NCBI GenBank assembly: GCA_001770175.1
Contig: MEQK01000196.1
Coordinates: forward strand, 1-40,484
Origin: Bdellovibrionales bacterium RIFOXYD1_FULL_55_31
GTDB lineage: Bacteria > Bdellovibrionota > UBA1018
DNA length: 40,484 nucleotides
Direction: 5' to 3'
Shown: positions 26,349 to 35,033 of the stretch, one piece after another
Layout of the letters: each line of letters begins with the position of its first letter
Position numbering within the stretch: position 1 is the stretch's first letter
Notes under the pieces: model-generated
The model's input: the letters and a program-made list of their open reading frames with translations, nothing else
Databases searched by the model: none
Told to the model about the DNA's origin: nothing
Made by a program: the position numbers and the translations under genes

Positions 26349-26810
26349 ATGAGTCATTTGCCAGAAGCTGAAAACTCGCGACCCCTTTTTTTTAAGCGCC
26401 GATACATTCTCGACCAGCCTCTGCAATTCGGGATCGTCGGTTTTTTTATCAGTCTGGCGGTAATTACCATCGGGATCTTTTGCCTCGCTTACTACGTGCT
26501 TTTCAAGAGTCTCGCTGAGAACATCAGCCTTTTGGACGAGTCTTCAAGGAATTTCCTGCAGACGACCCTGACCCGGCTCAATCAGGACATGATTTTCAAT
26601 CTCGTCGTGTTCACGGTCGGAATTCTCCTCTACTTCCTGGTCGGCGGAATTCTTGTCTCCCATAGGATCGCGGGGCCGATTCACCGCATTCGGATGCATC
26701 TGAGAGCGCACCTGAACCATGAGAATCCGCCCCCCTTGAAATTCCGGCAGCAGGACTTTCTCAAGGACCTGGCTGAAGACATCAATAAAATCACAAACAA
26801 CCGGCCGTAA
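26349..26810 (+). CDS. Small two-TM membrane protein with HAMP-like stub, copy 2
   Basis: This 153-residue paralogue of the preceding gene is nearly identical in layout: a basic N-terminus (KRRYILDQPLQFGIVGFF), two membrane helices, a short loop with LLDESSRNFLQ, SHRIAGPIHRIRMHLRAH and a tail ending DFLKDLAEDINKIT. The LKDLAEDIN block is conserved in both copies, suggesting a binding or dimerisation helix. ATG 26349 is preferred to the in-frame TTG at 26295, which would add an unconserved N-terminus. It starts 83 bases after copy 1. A weak GGCCG/CGGCC hairpin spans its stop codon (26803-26816). Confidence 0.8.
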   Translation: MSHLPEAENSRPLFFKRRYILDQPLQFGIVGFFISLAVITIGIFCLAYYVLFKSLAENISLLDESSRNFLQTTLTRLNQDMIFNLVVFTVGILLYFLVGGILVSHRIAGPIHRIRMHLRAHLNHENPPPLKFRQQDFLKDLAEDINKITNNRP

Positions 26811-26878
26811 GCGGCCTTCAGTCTTCCCTTGGCCCTTGGGTCTTGCGTTGACGCGATATCCATGTGATGGAGGTTGAA

Positions 26879-28708
26879 ATGAACACCTTCCCCCGTATCA
26901 AAATCCTCAATGCCGCGGTCGCGGAACGCATTGCTGCAGGAGAAGTCATCGAGCGTCCGGCAAGCGTGGTTAAGGAATTGGTTGAGAACTCTTTGGACGC
27001 GGGCGCCAGCGAAATCGCCGTCTTTCTTGAAGACGGCGGAAAAGGCTTGATCGAAGTTCTGGACAATGGCCATGGGATGACCCGTGAGGACCTGTCGCTC
27101 TGTATCGAAAGACACGCAACGAGCAAACTGAGTTCTTTGGCCGATCTGGAAAATCTGACAACCCTCGGATTCAGGGGCGAGGCGCTCCCGAGTATTGCCG
27201 CCGTATCTGATCTGAGTATTCTTTCCCGGAGCTCCGGCGAGGGGGATTCCGGAACAGCCTATGAACTGCTTCCACGACCCATCGGAGAAGCGCAGCACTC
27301 GTTAAGACCCGTTACGTTCGGTCATTTCTTAAACTCTCCTCAGGGAACGCGAATTCGCGTCCAAAGTTTGTTTTCGCAGGTTCCCGCCAGATTGAAATTC
27401 CTGAAATCACAGGCCTCCGAAGTTTCGCAAGTTCGCGAATGGGTCGAGCGCCTGGCCATCGCTCATCCTGGATCCGGGTTTCGCCTGACGAGCGACGGCA
27501 GGACGATCCTGAACCTCCGCCCGGCTGAGGAACCGGCCCGCACTCGAGGCATTCTCGCGGATGACGAATCGTTTCCCGTCGTCAGTGCCGATTCAGAGCT
27601 TCCCGGCCTTCGCGCGCGGGCGCATTGGATCCAGGGACTCAGCTCCCAGCAGACCCGCCGAATCGTTCAAGTCGTCAATGGGCGCGCCGTTCGGGACAGA
27701 TTGCTCCAACAAGCGATCCTTACGGCTTTCCGCCAGGCCCTCCTTCCCGGACAATTCCCGGCAATTGCCCTCTTTCTCGAAATTGATCCTGGCCAACTGG
27801 ACGTGAACGTCCACCCCACTAAAACCGAGATCCGGTTCCTGAATTCGCGTCAGGTGTTTCATTGCGTGGAATCGTTGATCGGGATGATGATCCATCGTTC
27901 CGGCGCTCCCGCGCACGCGGGACGAATCGAGACCGGTTCCGGTGCCTCTGAGTTTCAACCCGAAACCGAGCCTTTTCAGACGAGCCAATCACCGGCCATG
28001 ACGTGGCGGGCTTCCGAACCGACGAGACAGGAGTCTCTCGACTTCACGAGCCCGAGTACATCCGAACCGATCGACATGGGCCCACTTTCGTCAGGTCGGT
28101 TTGCCGGAATTCTCTTCAACACCTACCTTGTTTATGACCTCGGGGACGAACTCGCACTAGTCGACCAGCATGCGGCCGACGAACGAATCAGATTCGAGGC
28201 GCTCCGTAACCGGGTTTTTCAAAACGAACAGACGAATTCGAAGGAACCTCGCGCAAGCCAGTCCCTGCTTATTCCGGAAGCCGTCCATTTTCCTGTCGAA
28301 CGCCGCCTCGAGCTTGAAACGCGGCTCCGGTGGCTTGAGACCCTCGGGTTTGAAGTGGAGCTCTTCGGGGAAAGTACGTTGGTATTCAGGGCTATTCCGC
28401 CTGAGTGGACGTCGGACGCGCTTCGTCCACGCCTGAAGAATCTGGTTGACCGGGTACTCTCGTATTCTGATCGAGCGGATCGTGAATCACCCGACGTCTT
28501 GATGGACGAAACTCTGTTCGAAACCCTCGCGAGCGAAGCCTGTCACTCCGCAGTCCGAGCGGGTGATCGGGTTGAACCGGTTGAAGCACAATCCATCGTT
28601 CGTCAGCTCTTTCAATGCGATCATCCCTGGAATTGTCCGCACGGCCGGCCCACGGTCGTTCGGATCCCTCGTTCCCGGATTGAAGAATGGTTCCAGCGGC
28701 GCGTATGA
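26879..28708 (+). CDS. mutL: MutL, DNA mismatch repair protein with endonuclease motif
   Basis: MutL couples MutS mismatch recognition to strand nicking. The 609-residue protein has the GHKL ATPase domain: KELVENSLDAGA (Glu33 catalytic, Asn37 Mg-binding), LDNGHGM, ATSKL and GFRGEAL, followed by VNVHPTKTEIRF. The C-terminal domain carries DQHAADERIRFE at 429-440, a full match to the DQHAx2Ex4E nicking motif, plus ACHSAVRAGD, CPHGRP (586-591) and FQRR near the end. It is thus the endonuclease form found in bacteria without MutH. The start at 26879 has GGAGG five bases before it; GTG 26864 and ATG 26867 lie before or within that site. It is followed by miaA with ATGA overlap, a common pairing. 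Confidence 0.96.
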   Translation: MNTFPRIKILNAAVAERIAAGEVIERPASVVKELVENSLDAGASEIAVFLEDGGKGLIEVLDNGHGMTREDLSLCIERHATSKLSSLADLENLTTLGFRGEALPSIAAVSDLSILSRSSGEGDSGTAYELLPRPIGEAQHSLRPVTFGHFLNSPQGTRIRVQSLFSQVPARLKFLKSQASEVSQVREWVERLAIAHPGSGFRLTSDGRTILNLRPAEEPARTRGILADDESFPVVSADSELPGLRARAHWIQGLSSQQTRRIVQVVNGRAVRDRLLQQAILTAFRQALLPGQFPAIALFLEIDPGQLDVNVHPTKTEIRFLNSRQVFHCVESLIGMMIHRSGAPAHAGRIETGSGASEFQPETEPFQTSQSPAMTWRASEPTRQESLDFTSPSTSEPIDMGPLSSGRFAGILFNTYLVYDLGDELALVDQHAADERIRFEALRNRVFQNEQTNSKEPRASQSLLIPEAVHFPVERRLELETRLRWLETLGFEVELFGESTLVFRAIPPEWTSDALRPRLKNLVDRVLSYSDRADRESPDVLMDETLFETLASEACHSAVRAGDRVEPVEAQSIVRQLFQCDHPWNCPHGRPTVVRIPRSRIEEWFQRRV

Positions 28709-29649
28709 ACTCCAATGGCAAGGTAGCCATCCTGACCGGACCAACGGCTACAGGGAAAACCTCGCTTGCGCTCGAGCTTGCCCGAAACGCCCCGGTCGAA
28801 ATCGTCAATGCCGATAGCATGCTCGTTTACCGGGAGATGAACATCGGAACCGCGAAGCCTTCCATTCGAGAACGCGAAGCGATTCCGCATCATTTGATCG
28901 ATATCCGCGATCCTGACGAACCGTTCACGGCGGGAGATTTCGTCAGGTCCGCCCACGCGGCGATAGACGAAATCCAGTCCCGCGGAAAGCGTCCCCTGAT
29001 TGTCGGAGGCACCGGGTTTTATCTGAAAGCCCTGCTTTATGGTCTTTGGGATGCTCCTCGCGCCAATTCCGAGATTCGCGGTCGTCTCGAGTCCCTGACC
29101 GACCAAGCGCTTTTTGAGCGACTCTCGACGATCTCGGCCAATTCCGCCAGTCGCATTGGGAAAAAGGATCGTTACCGCCTGATCCGAGCCATCGAGATTT
29201 TTGAACTCACCGGGAAAACGCCCGAGGCGCTCCAGGCTCAAGCGAGCCCCGCTCCCGATCCGCGCTTCGAACTTTGGGTTCTCGATCGTCCGCAGGAAGA
29301 GCTGATGAAGCGGATTCACTTGCGGACGCGTCAAATGATGGAGCATGGACTCGTCGATGAGGTTGAATCGATCCAACGCGAGTTCCCCACGTGCCGCGCG
29401 CTCAAAGCTGTCGGCTACGCGCAAATCGTGGATTACCTCGCCGGGACCCTTCCCAAGGGAAGAAAAATTCCTCCAGGACTGAACGGAGTCATCAGCGAAA
29501 TAGAACTCGCCACGCGCCAGCTCGTGAAACGCCAGCGGACCTGGTTCAAGGGTCGTCCCGAGGCAAGGTGGTTTCTTTTGGATCGAGACCAGGAAGCACT
29601 CAAAAAAGCCTTTGCAGCTGTCTATCTTGCCCCGTCTTACCCGACCTAA
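28705..29649 (+). CDS. miaA: MiaA, tRNA dimethylallyltransferase
   Basis: MiaA transfers a dimethylallyl group to N6 of A37 in tRNAs reading UNN codons. The 314-residue protein has the P-loop GPTATGKT (12-19), NADSMLVYREMNIGTAKP with the catalytic-region Asp, HHLIDIRDP, VGGTGFYLKALL, RYRLIRAIEI and AVGYAQIVDYL (the family usually has Arg or Lys where this has Ala), then a C-terminal RQLVKRQRTWFK. The length is normal. The start at 28705 overlaps the mutL stop as ATGA; an in-frame ATG at 28687 would add six residues, and neither has a clear ribosome site. Coupling to mutL is the expected arrangement. Confidence 0.95.
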   Translation: MNSNGKVAILTGPTATGKTSLALELARNAPVEIVNADSMLVYREMNIGTAKPSIREREAIPHHLIDIRDPDEPFTAGDFVRSAHAAIDEIQSRGKRPLIVGGTGFYLKALLYGLWDAPRANSEIRGRLESLTDQALFERLSTISANSASRIGKKDRYRLIRAIEIFELTGKTPEALQAQASPAPDPRFELWVLDRPQEELMKRIHLRTRQMMEHGLVDEVESIQREFPTCRALKAVGYAQIVDYLAGTLPKGRKIPPGLNGVISEIELATRQLVKRQRTWFKGRPEARWFLLDRDQEALKKAFAAVYLAPSYPT

Positions 29650-29653
29650 TCGA

Positions 29654-29659
29654 TATAAT
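29654..29659 (+). promoter_or_regulatory. Perfect -10 hexamer upstream of the PSRP gene
   Basis: TATAAT lies 64 bases before the ATG, in the 74-base gap after miaA. No good -35 stands at the right distance (CCCGTC at 17 bases), so this is weak support for a separate promoter. Confidence 0.3.
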
Positions 29660-29723
29660 AGCCTCGGTACACAGGGATTTTGAGTGGCAAAGGACCTCGG
29701 AACGCAGTAAATAGAACGAATCC

Positions 29724-30698
29724 ATGGCACATCATTCCGAACATCGGATCATCCTCGTTTCAGACGGCACGGGCGAAACCGCCGCTCAGATGACTCGCGC
29801 CGCGATGGTCCAATTCAGCGATCGTCATGTGTTCTTCACCCGTTATAAAAATGTCCGCACTGCAGATCAAATCGAAGCGATTTGCGAGGACGCCGCTACC
29901 CACAAAGATCTCGTTGTTTACACCCTGGTCTCTCCCGAGCTCAGAGCCTACCTCGCGAATCTGGCTCGCGAAAAAGCGATACCCAATATTGACCTCCTTG
30001 GTCCCCTGCTCGTGCGCTTGGCCAGCTATTTCGGATACGAGCCGAAATCCATCGCGGGACTTCTCCACGACGTAAACGAAAGATATTTCGAGCGGATCGA
30101 CGCGATGGAATACACGATCGCTCATGACGACGGACGCGATCTCAGCGGACTCGATAAGGCTGACCTCGTCATTTTGGGAATCTCGCGAACTTCGAAGACC
30201 CCCCTTTCCATGTACCTTTCACACCACGGTTGGAAGGTCGCGAACATCCCGCTGATCCAGGGTTACCAGATTCCAAAAGAGGTTTTCGAAGCGGATCAAA
30301 GGAAGGTCGTCGGCCTGACAATCGACCCCGAAAACCTGGCCACCATTCGCCGCGCCCGCCTTGAGCGCCTCGGTCACGACCAAGGCGCGGACTATGCCGA
30401 TCCCGAGAACGTGAATCAGGAGATCGAGTACGCGAACGAGATTTTCGCGCGAAACCGCCGCTGGCCCGTTTTCAATGTCACAGGAAAAGCTCTCGAAGAG
30501 ACTTCCGCCGAGATCATGAAACTCATGGAATCGCGCCGACTCGCGCCGGGGCAGTCCCCCGAAGGCGCCGCGCCTGGTCCAAGTGGCTCGTGCGTTCCAA
30601 AATCCAATATGCTTCCGGCAAACGGCGCTTCGGCACCGACAAAAAAAACAAGATCCGGGAAAAAGAAGAAACCCGGATCAAAATCGAAGAAACGATAA
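29724..30698 (+). CDS. PEP synthase/PPDK regulatory kinase-pyrophosphorylase (PSRP)
   Basis: This DUF299-family protein is a bifunctional regulator that inactivates PEP synthase or pyruvate phosphate dikinase by ADP-dependent Thr phosphorylation and reactivates it by Pi-dependent dephosphorylation. The 324-residue product has the N-terminal VSDGTGETA, the P-loop GISRTSKT (152-159), VANIPLIQGYQIP and VVGLTIDPENL, all family signatures. After residue ~270 it carries a low-complexity tail rich in Pro/Gly/Ser then Lys (KKTRSGKKKKPGSKSKKR), absent from most homologues. Neither ppsA nor ppdK is in the window, so which target it controls is unknown. No strong ribosome site is seen. ilvE follows after nine bases. 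Confidence 0.93.
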   Translation: MAHHSEHRIILVSDGTGETAAQMTRAAMVQFSDRHVFFTRYKNVRTADQIEAICEDAATHKDLVVYTLVSPELRAYLANLAREKAIPNIDLLGPLLVRLASYFGYEPKSIAGLLHDVNERYFERIDAMEYTIAHDDGRDLSGLDKADLVILGISRTSKTPLSMYLSHHGWKVANIPLIQGYQIPKEVFEADQRKVVGLTIDPENLATIRRARLERLGHDQGADYADPENVNQEIEYANEIFARNRRWPVFNVTGKALEETSAEIMKLMESRRLAPGQSPEGAAPGPSGSCVPKSNMLPANGASAPTKKTRSGKKKKPGSKSKKR

Positions 30699-30707
30699 GG
30701 GGTACCC

Positions 30708-31643
30708 ATGGCTCGTGGCACGCAATGTTGGCTTAACGGTAAGATCCTTCCGGTCGAAAACGCGAAGATCAGTCTCTTCACCCACGGACTCCATTACGGC
30801 CTGGGTGCTTTCGAAGGGATCCGCGCATATAAGCAAAAAAAGGGCGGAGGTGCGGTCTTCCGCCTGGCCGAGCACCTGCAACGGCTCTATGACAGCTGCA
30901 AGATTCTCGATTTGAAAATTCCATATACGATGGACGAGCTGATGAAAGCCACGATCGCAACATGCAAAGCAAACGGATTCGAGGAGTGCTACATTCGTCC
31001 AATCGCGTATACCGCCGATGGCCCGCTCGGCGTTCATCCCGGAGCTAATCCGGCTTTGGACATCGCCATTTTGAATTGGGAATGGGGCAGCTACCTCGGT
31101 GACAAAGGAATAAACGAAGGAGCTCGCCTTAAAGTCTCGAGCTTCATCCGTCCCCATGTCGCTTCTTCCATGACCAAGGGAAAGATCACCGGCCAATACG
31201 TCAACGGCGTGATGGCCAAGCGGGAAGCCGTCGCGGCCGGTTACGACGAAGCGCTCATGCTCGACACGGAAGGCTTTTTGACAGAAGGCACTGGCGAGAA
31301 TCTCTTTATGGTGAAAGACGGCGTTATCAAGACGACTCCGCTGACTTCTATTCTAAACGGGATCACACGCCAGACCGTTATGGAATACCTGAAGAACAAA
31401 GGCTACACGATCACCGAAACACGCTTCACACGTGATGAACTCTGGTGCGCTGACGAAGTATTTTTGACCGGAACGGCCGCCGAAGTCACCCCCGTCCGCG
31501 AAATCGACAGCCGCCTGATTGGCAATGGACCGACGGCCGGCAAACCCGGCCCGATTACAGCCAGGGTCCAGAAGGATTACGCGGCTATCGTCCGCGGTGA
31601 CCTCCCCGAATACGGAAGAAACTGGCTTACGCCGATCGTCTGA
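30708..31643 (+). CDS. ilvE: Branched-chain amino acid aminotransferase
   Basis: IlvE is a class IV PLP enzyme that makes valine, leucine and isoleucine from their keto acids with glutamate. The 311-residue protein shows HGLHYGLGAFEGIRAY, YIRPIAYTADGPLGV, the PLP-lysine region GKITGQYVN with Lys159, YDEALMLDTEGFLTEGTGENLF and FLTGTAAEVTPVREID, which fit IlvE better than D-amino acid aminotransferase or PabC. AAGGGG stands before the start. The stop overlaps the next gene's ATG by one base (TGATG). Regulation is not visible. Confidence 0.95.
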   Translation: MARGTQCWLNGKILPVENAKISLFTHGLHYGLGAFEGIRAYKQKKGGGAVFRLAEHLQRLYDSCKILDLKIPYTMDELMKATIATCKANGFEECYIRPIAYTADGPLGVHPGANPALDIAILNWEWGSYLGDKGINEGARLKVSSFIRPHVASSMTKGKITGQYVNGVMAKREAVAAGYDEALMLDTEGFLTEGTGENLFMVKDGVIKTTPLTSILNGITRQTVMEYLKNKGYTITETRFTRDELWCADEVFLTGTAAEVTPVREIDSRLIGNGPTAGKPGPITARVQKDYAAIVRGDLPEYGRNWLTPIV

Positions 31644-31948
31644 TGCTGGTTGCCGTAGGACGTATCGTCCTGGATTTTTACAATAATGACAATATCCCGC
31701 TCAAGCGACGACAGCTTGAGGCGCTTTGCGAGGATCTGCGACGAAAGTACAACGTTTCAGCCCTGGAAGTCGCTGATTTTGACGACCCTGAGCGTTGTGT
31801 CATCGGCTTCTCGGCCGTGATCCCGGAGAATTGGAAAACCCAGAGCGCCCGGAGCCTGATGCAGAAGATCTGCGATACGATCGATCAGACCGCCTTCGCA
31901 AGAGTCACGATCGAGGATTGCGATCTACTGAGTCACGGCGAGGCGTAA
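31643..31948 (+). CDS. DUF503 (YlxP-like) protein
   Basis: This 101-residue protein fits the DUF503 family: an N-terminal strand MLVAVGRIVLDF, the PLKRRQLEALCEDLRRKYNV helix (family pattern SLKdKR...v..l..rl..kfnvs), SALEVADFDD and a final strand pair. Members such as YlxP often sit near rbfA/infB, where a link to ribosome maturation has been suggested, but the function is unproven. Here it is coupled to ilvE by a TGATG overlap instead. It converges on the heptose kinase gene nine bases away, with no obvious terminator in the gap. Confidence 0.78.
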   Translation: MLVAVGRIVLDFYNNDNIPLKRRQLEALCEDLRRKYNVSALEVADFDDPERCVIGFSAVIPENWKTQSARSLMQKICDTIDQTAFARVTIEDCDLLSHGEA

Positions 31949-31957
31949 ACAGCTGGT

Positions 31958-33010
31958 TCAAACCGGGATCGCTCCGAAAAACTCCAGCGCAACGAGCACC
32001 TCGTCCGGAGTCACGGTCGCTGTTCCACGTTTTCCGACTTCAACTCCGGCCGCGAGATTTCCCAGAATCGAAGCTTCCTCGATCGTCGCACCCGCTGCTT
32101 GCGCCAGCGCGAGAACAGAGATGACGGTGTCACCGGCTCCCGAGACGTCGTAAACTTCCCGAACGTAAGTGGGAATCAGCTTCGCCGAGGTCGTTCCGGA
32201 CGAGAAAATCGCCATCCCTTCCTTGCCTCGGGTTATGACGACGTGACGTGCCGCCGTTTTTTTGAGGATTTCACGTCCCGCGCGCGTCAGCGATGCTTCA
32301 TCGGCGATCGGGATACCGGAAAGCCGTTCGGCCTCCCGCGTATTGGGCGTCAGCACGTACGCTCCCCGATAAAAATGGACGGGCGTTTTAGCATTCGGGT
32401 CGACTGCGACGGCTTTTCCGGCGGCCTTCGCGATCGAAAAAATTGATTTCGCCAGCCCTTCGCTCAGCATCCCTTTCGCGTAATCCTGAAGAATCAGAAC
32501 GTCCGCTTGCGAAATCGACTCGCGAACTTTTTTCAGAATCGCTGACTCGATCTCCTTCGCAATCGGATGAACACTCTCGTAGTCGACACGCAGAAGCTGC
32601 TGCCTCTCGCTGACAATCCGCTCCTTCACGACAGTTCTTCTCGTCGGATCCGTGATGAGATAAGAAGCCGCGATCTTCTGGTTCTTAAGCAGTGCCCGGA
32701 AATCCTGAGCGCTCCGGTCCCGCCCAACAACCCCGACGAGACAAGGACGTCCGCCTAACGCACGAATATTATCAGCAACGTTCGCCGCAAGTCCCAGTTT
32801 GAGCTGTTCATCCTCAACGGAAACGACCGGAACCGGTGCTTCGGGCGATATGCGTTCGACGGTGCCGAGAGTGTAACGATCAACTCCGACGTCACCCACG
32901 ACAAGGATCGTCTTTCCGGCACAAGCATGCAGGATTTCCCGCATCCGGTGCTTGTTCCAGGTTGGCCTCGGCATTACTGGGGTCTTCTGTTTTGTCTCAG
33001 ACATAAGCAT
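31958..33010 (-). CDS. D-glycero-beta-D-manno-heptose 7-phosphate kinase (RfaE domain I)
   Basis: This PfkB-family sugar kinase phosphorylates heptose-7-phosphate at C1 on the way to ADP-L-glycero-D-manno-heptose for the LPS inner core. The 350-residue protein has GDVGVDRYTLGTVERISPEAPVPV, GLAANVADNIRALGG (substrate site), LILQDYAKGML, VDPNAKT, VLTPNTREAERL and the C-terminal anion hole and catalytic base DVSGAGDT. It contains only the kinase half; the nucleotidyltransferase half of HldE is absent, so a separate adenylyltransferase gene should exist elsewhere. An ATG at 33004 is equally possible as start. It is the last gene of the minus-strand cluster and follows the heptosyltransferase-like gene by 18 bases, a coherent LPS pair. 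Confidence 0.92.
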   Translation of the reverse strand: MLMSETKQKTPVMPRPTWNKHRMREILHACAGKTILVVGDVGVDRYTLGTVERISPEAPVPVVSVEDEQLKLGLAANVADNIRALGGRPCLVGVVGRDRSAQDFRALLKNQKIAASYLITDPTRRTVVKERIVSERQQLLRVDYESVHPIAKEIESAILKKVRESISQADVLILQDYAKGMLSEGLAKSIFSIAKAAGKAVAVDPNAKTPVHFYRGAYVLTPNTREAERLSGIPIADEASLTRAGREILKKTAARHVVITRGKEGMAIFSSGTTSAKLIPTYVREVYDVSGAGDTVISVLALAQAAGATIEEASILGNLAAGVEVGKRGTATVTPDEVLVALEFFGAIPV

Positions 33011-33028
33011 CTCGCAAAGGGGTCATCA

Positions 33029-34261
33029 TCAATTCAGCTCCGGTTTTGATTCCTGCTTTTCAAAAGCCTGTCTCTCAACAGAAGGAACCCTCGATGAAAT
33101 CACCGGCACGGCGCTGCTCGCATGAACTGTACTGCTCGTCTCCTCGTTAACCGCAGCTTGCAGGTGCCGTCGCACCTGCTCAAGGGCTTGCGGCACCGTG
33201 AGACTCTTCATGCATGGAAAATAGTTGCAGAGCTGTTTCCGACATTCAAAATCCTGGCCGCAATAAGCCTCAGGAACGAAAATAGCCGCCCTTGATTCGT
33301 CCGACAAATAGGGTCCCCAACGGATCGCGCTCTGAACTCGGATTGGCGGAAAAAACGTGACAACCCGCTTTCCAAGAGCCACCGCCAGATGGAGTGGCCC
33401 AGTGCTTGGCGCGACGACCAGCGAACACCAGCTGAATAGACCACCAAGGAAATCAATCGGCCGAGCCCCGCGGTAGAAGATCGCCTTCTCGTTCAAGGTT
33501 CCGAGGGCATCCCGAATTCGCTCCAAAAGCGCCGCTTCGGCGAGCCCGCCGGTGATCAGGACGGTCGTCCCTTCTTTCAAAACTGCGCGGATCAACTCGA
33601 TGTAATGCGTTTCAGGCCAATTCAGGGCGGAGCCTCCCATCCCCGGATGAACCGCGATGAGGGGTTCCCCGTTCCACCCCTGCTGCTGCAACCAGACTCG
33701 GGCATCCTCGCGAACTTGATTCGGGATATGAACCCGGGTCCGGATGTTTCGTGCTCCAACCCGAATGCCAACTCTCCTGAGAAGCTGCAGATTATAATCA
33801 GCCTCATGCATTTCAACGAGGGACCTGTGCTGCCTCAGTCCACGATTATAAAAAAGAAAAGAATGAATCTTGCTGAACGGACCGATCCGATACCGGATCC
33901 TGGCGAGGTAGAGAGCCAACGCGATCCTGCGTTCGCTTTGCAGGATGACTGCGATCCGAAATCCGCCTTGACGAAGATCCGAAAGCAGCCTGAAAAATCC
34001 TTTGAATCCTGAATGGCGGGATTCTTTGTCCTCAGGATCATAGATGAGCACGTCATCGATAAAAGGAATTCCACGGATCACAGGCGCCACGGCCTCCCTG
34101 ACCATGACCGTGAGCCGGGATCTCGGATAATGCCTTTTGATCACCTCAAAAACGGGAGTCGAAACAATGACATCACCAAGCCGGTCCGGCCGCACAATGA
34201 GAATCGAAAGACGGGAATTGCTTACGGGAACGTTCAGTTTGGCAGATTCCATGCTCGTCAT
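33029..34261 (-). CDS. Family 9 glycosyltransferase, ADP-heptose:LPS heptosyltransferase-like
   Basis: This GT9 (GT-B fold) enzyme probably adds heptose to the LPS core on the inner face of the membrane. The 410-residue protein shows ILIVRPDRLGDVIVSTPV (conserved acceptor-side Asp), IAVHPGMGGSALNWP, VLITGGLAEAAL and the nucleotide-sugar motif APSTGPLHLAVALGKRVVTFFP. A Cys-containing segment AYCGQDFECRKQLCNYFPCM near residue 330 is seen in several GT9 proteins. The C-terminal ~45 residues (after VRRHLQAAV) are low-complexity. It lies between cmk and the heptose-7-phosphate kinase in one co-oriented run, with 18-base gaps, which supports heptose as donor; the exact acceptor is unknown. Confidence 0.9.
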   Translation of the reverse strand: MTSMESAKLNVPVSNSRLSILIVRPDRLGDVIVSTPVFEVIKRHYPRSRLTVMVREAVAPVIRGIPFIDDVLIYDPEDKESRHSGFKGFFRLLSDLRQGGFRIAVILQSERRIALALYLARIRYRIGPFSKIHSFLFYNRGLRQHRSLVEMHEADYNLQLLRRVGIRVGARNIRTRVHIPNQVREDARVWLQQQGWNGEPLIAVHPGMGGSALNWPETHYIELIRAVLKEGTTVLITGGLAEAALLERIRDALGTLNEKAIFYRGARPIDFLGGLFSWCSLVVAPSTGPLHLAVALGKRVVTFFPPIRVQSAIRWGPYLSDESRAAIFVPEAYCGQDFECRKQLCNYFPCMKSLTVPQALEQVRRHLQAAVNEETSSTVHASSAVPVISSRVPSVERQAFEKQESKPELN

Positions 34262-34279
34262 TTATGACTCATTATCGCA

Positions 34280-35002
34280 TCACTTCTTCAAGGCGGCCAC
34301 GCCAGACTGAGGCAGGCCGTCCAGGCACCCGCGTACTTTTTCGAGCATCCGCTGAACCACTTGATCCAAGGTGAGAGGACCAGTATCGATCTCGATGGCG
34401 TCCTCCGCTTTGCTGAGGGGGGCAACCGCCCGACTTGAATCTCCGCGATCACGCTCGATCATCTGAGACTTGAGTTCATCAAACGAAGGGATAACCCCTC
34501 CCGACCCCTGCAATTCCAACAGGCGGCGTTTCACGCGAACGTCAATGCTCGCCGTCAGAAAGAATTTCACGTCTGCGTCGGGAAAAATCACCGTCCCGAT
34601 ATCCCGTCCTTCAAGAATCGAGTTGCCGGCGCAACCGAGCCTACGTTGAAGAGAAAGCAAGGCCAACCGGACAGCCGGTATAGCCGATACCCTTGAGGCA
34701 GCCATGCTGATTTCGGGCGTACGAATCTGATCCGTCACATCCCGGCCATTTACAAAAATCCGATTGGCCGGATTCTTACCCTCGATTCGCCTGAATTCAA
34801 GGTGTGCAGAACGAGCGATTTCGCTGACCTGATCGCCTTCAGCCCTGCCTTCCAAAGCCAGTAAACCAATCGCACGATAAAGAGCGCCGGTATCGACATG
34901 CACAAACCCAAGCCTCTCAGCCAGCCGCCTGGTCGCCGAACTTTTCCCGGTCCCCGCTGGACCGTCAATCGCGATAACATGCCCCTGTTTGGGAATGACC
35001 AT
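34280..35002 (-). CDS. cmk: Cytidylate kinase
   Basis: Cmk phosphorylates CMP and dCMP to the diphosphates. The 240-residue protein has the P-loop IDGPAGTGKSS (12-22), HVDTGALYRAIGLLA, DVTDQIRTPEISMAASRVSAIPAVR (CMP-binding insert), ILEGRDIGTVIFPDADVKFFLTAS and the lid region RDRGDSSRAVAPLSKAEDAIEIDT. Length is slightly above the usual ~225. The start at 35002 (MVIPKQGHVIAIDG) is preferred to 35026 because GCGGA stands before it and the extra residues ARESGNS are unlike the family. It follows DUF366 by about 30 bases. Confidence 0.94.
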   Translation of the reverse strand: MVIPKQGHVIAIDGPAGTGKSSATRRLAERLGFVHVDTGALYRAIGLLALEGRAEGDQVSEIARSAHLEFRRIEGKNPANRIFVNGRDVTDQIRTPEISMAASRVSAIPAVRLALLSLQRRLGCAGNSILEGRDIGTVIFPDADVKFFLTASIDVRVKRRLLELQGSGGVIPSFDELKSQMIERDRGDSSRAVAPLSKAEDAIEIDTGPLTLDQVVQRMLEKVRGCLDGLPQSGVAALKK

Positions 35003-35033
35003 GCTGTTTCCGCTCTCGCGCGCCATGGGCGAA

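Noticed and set aside
26803-26816. Terminator between the membrane stubs and mutL
   Set aside because: The GGCCG/CGGCC stem has only five pairs and no T-run, so it is too weak to call.
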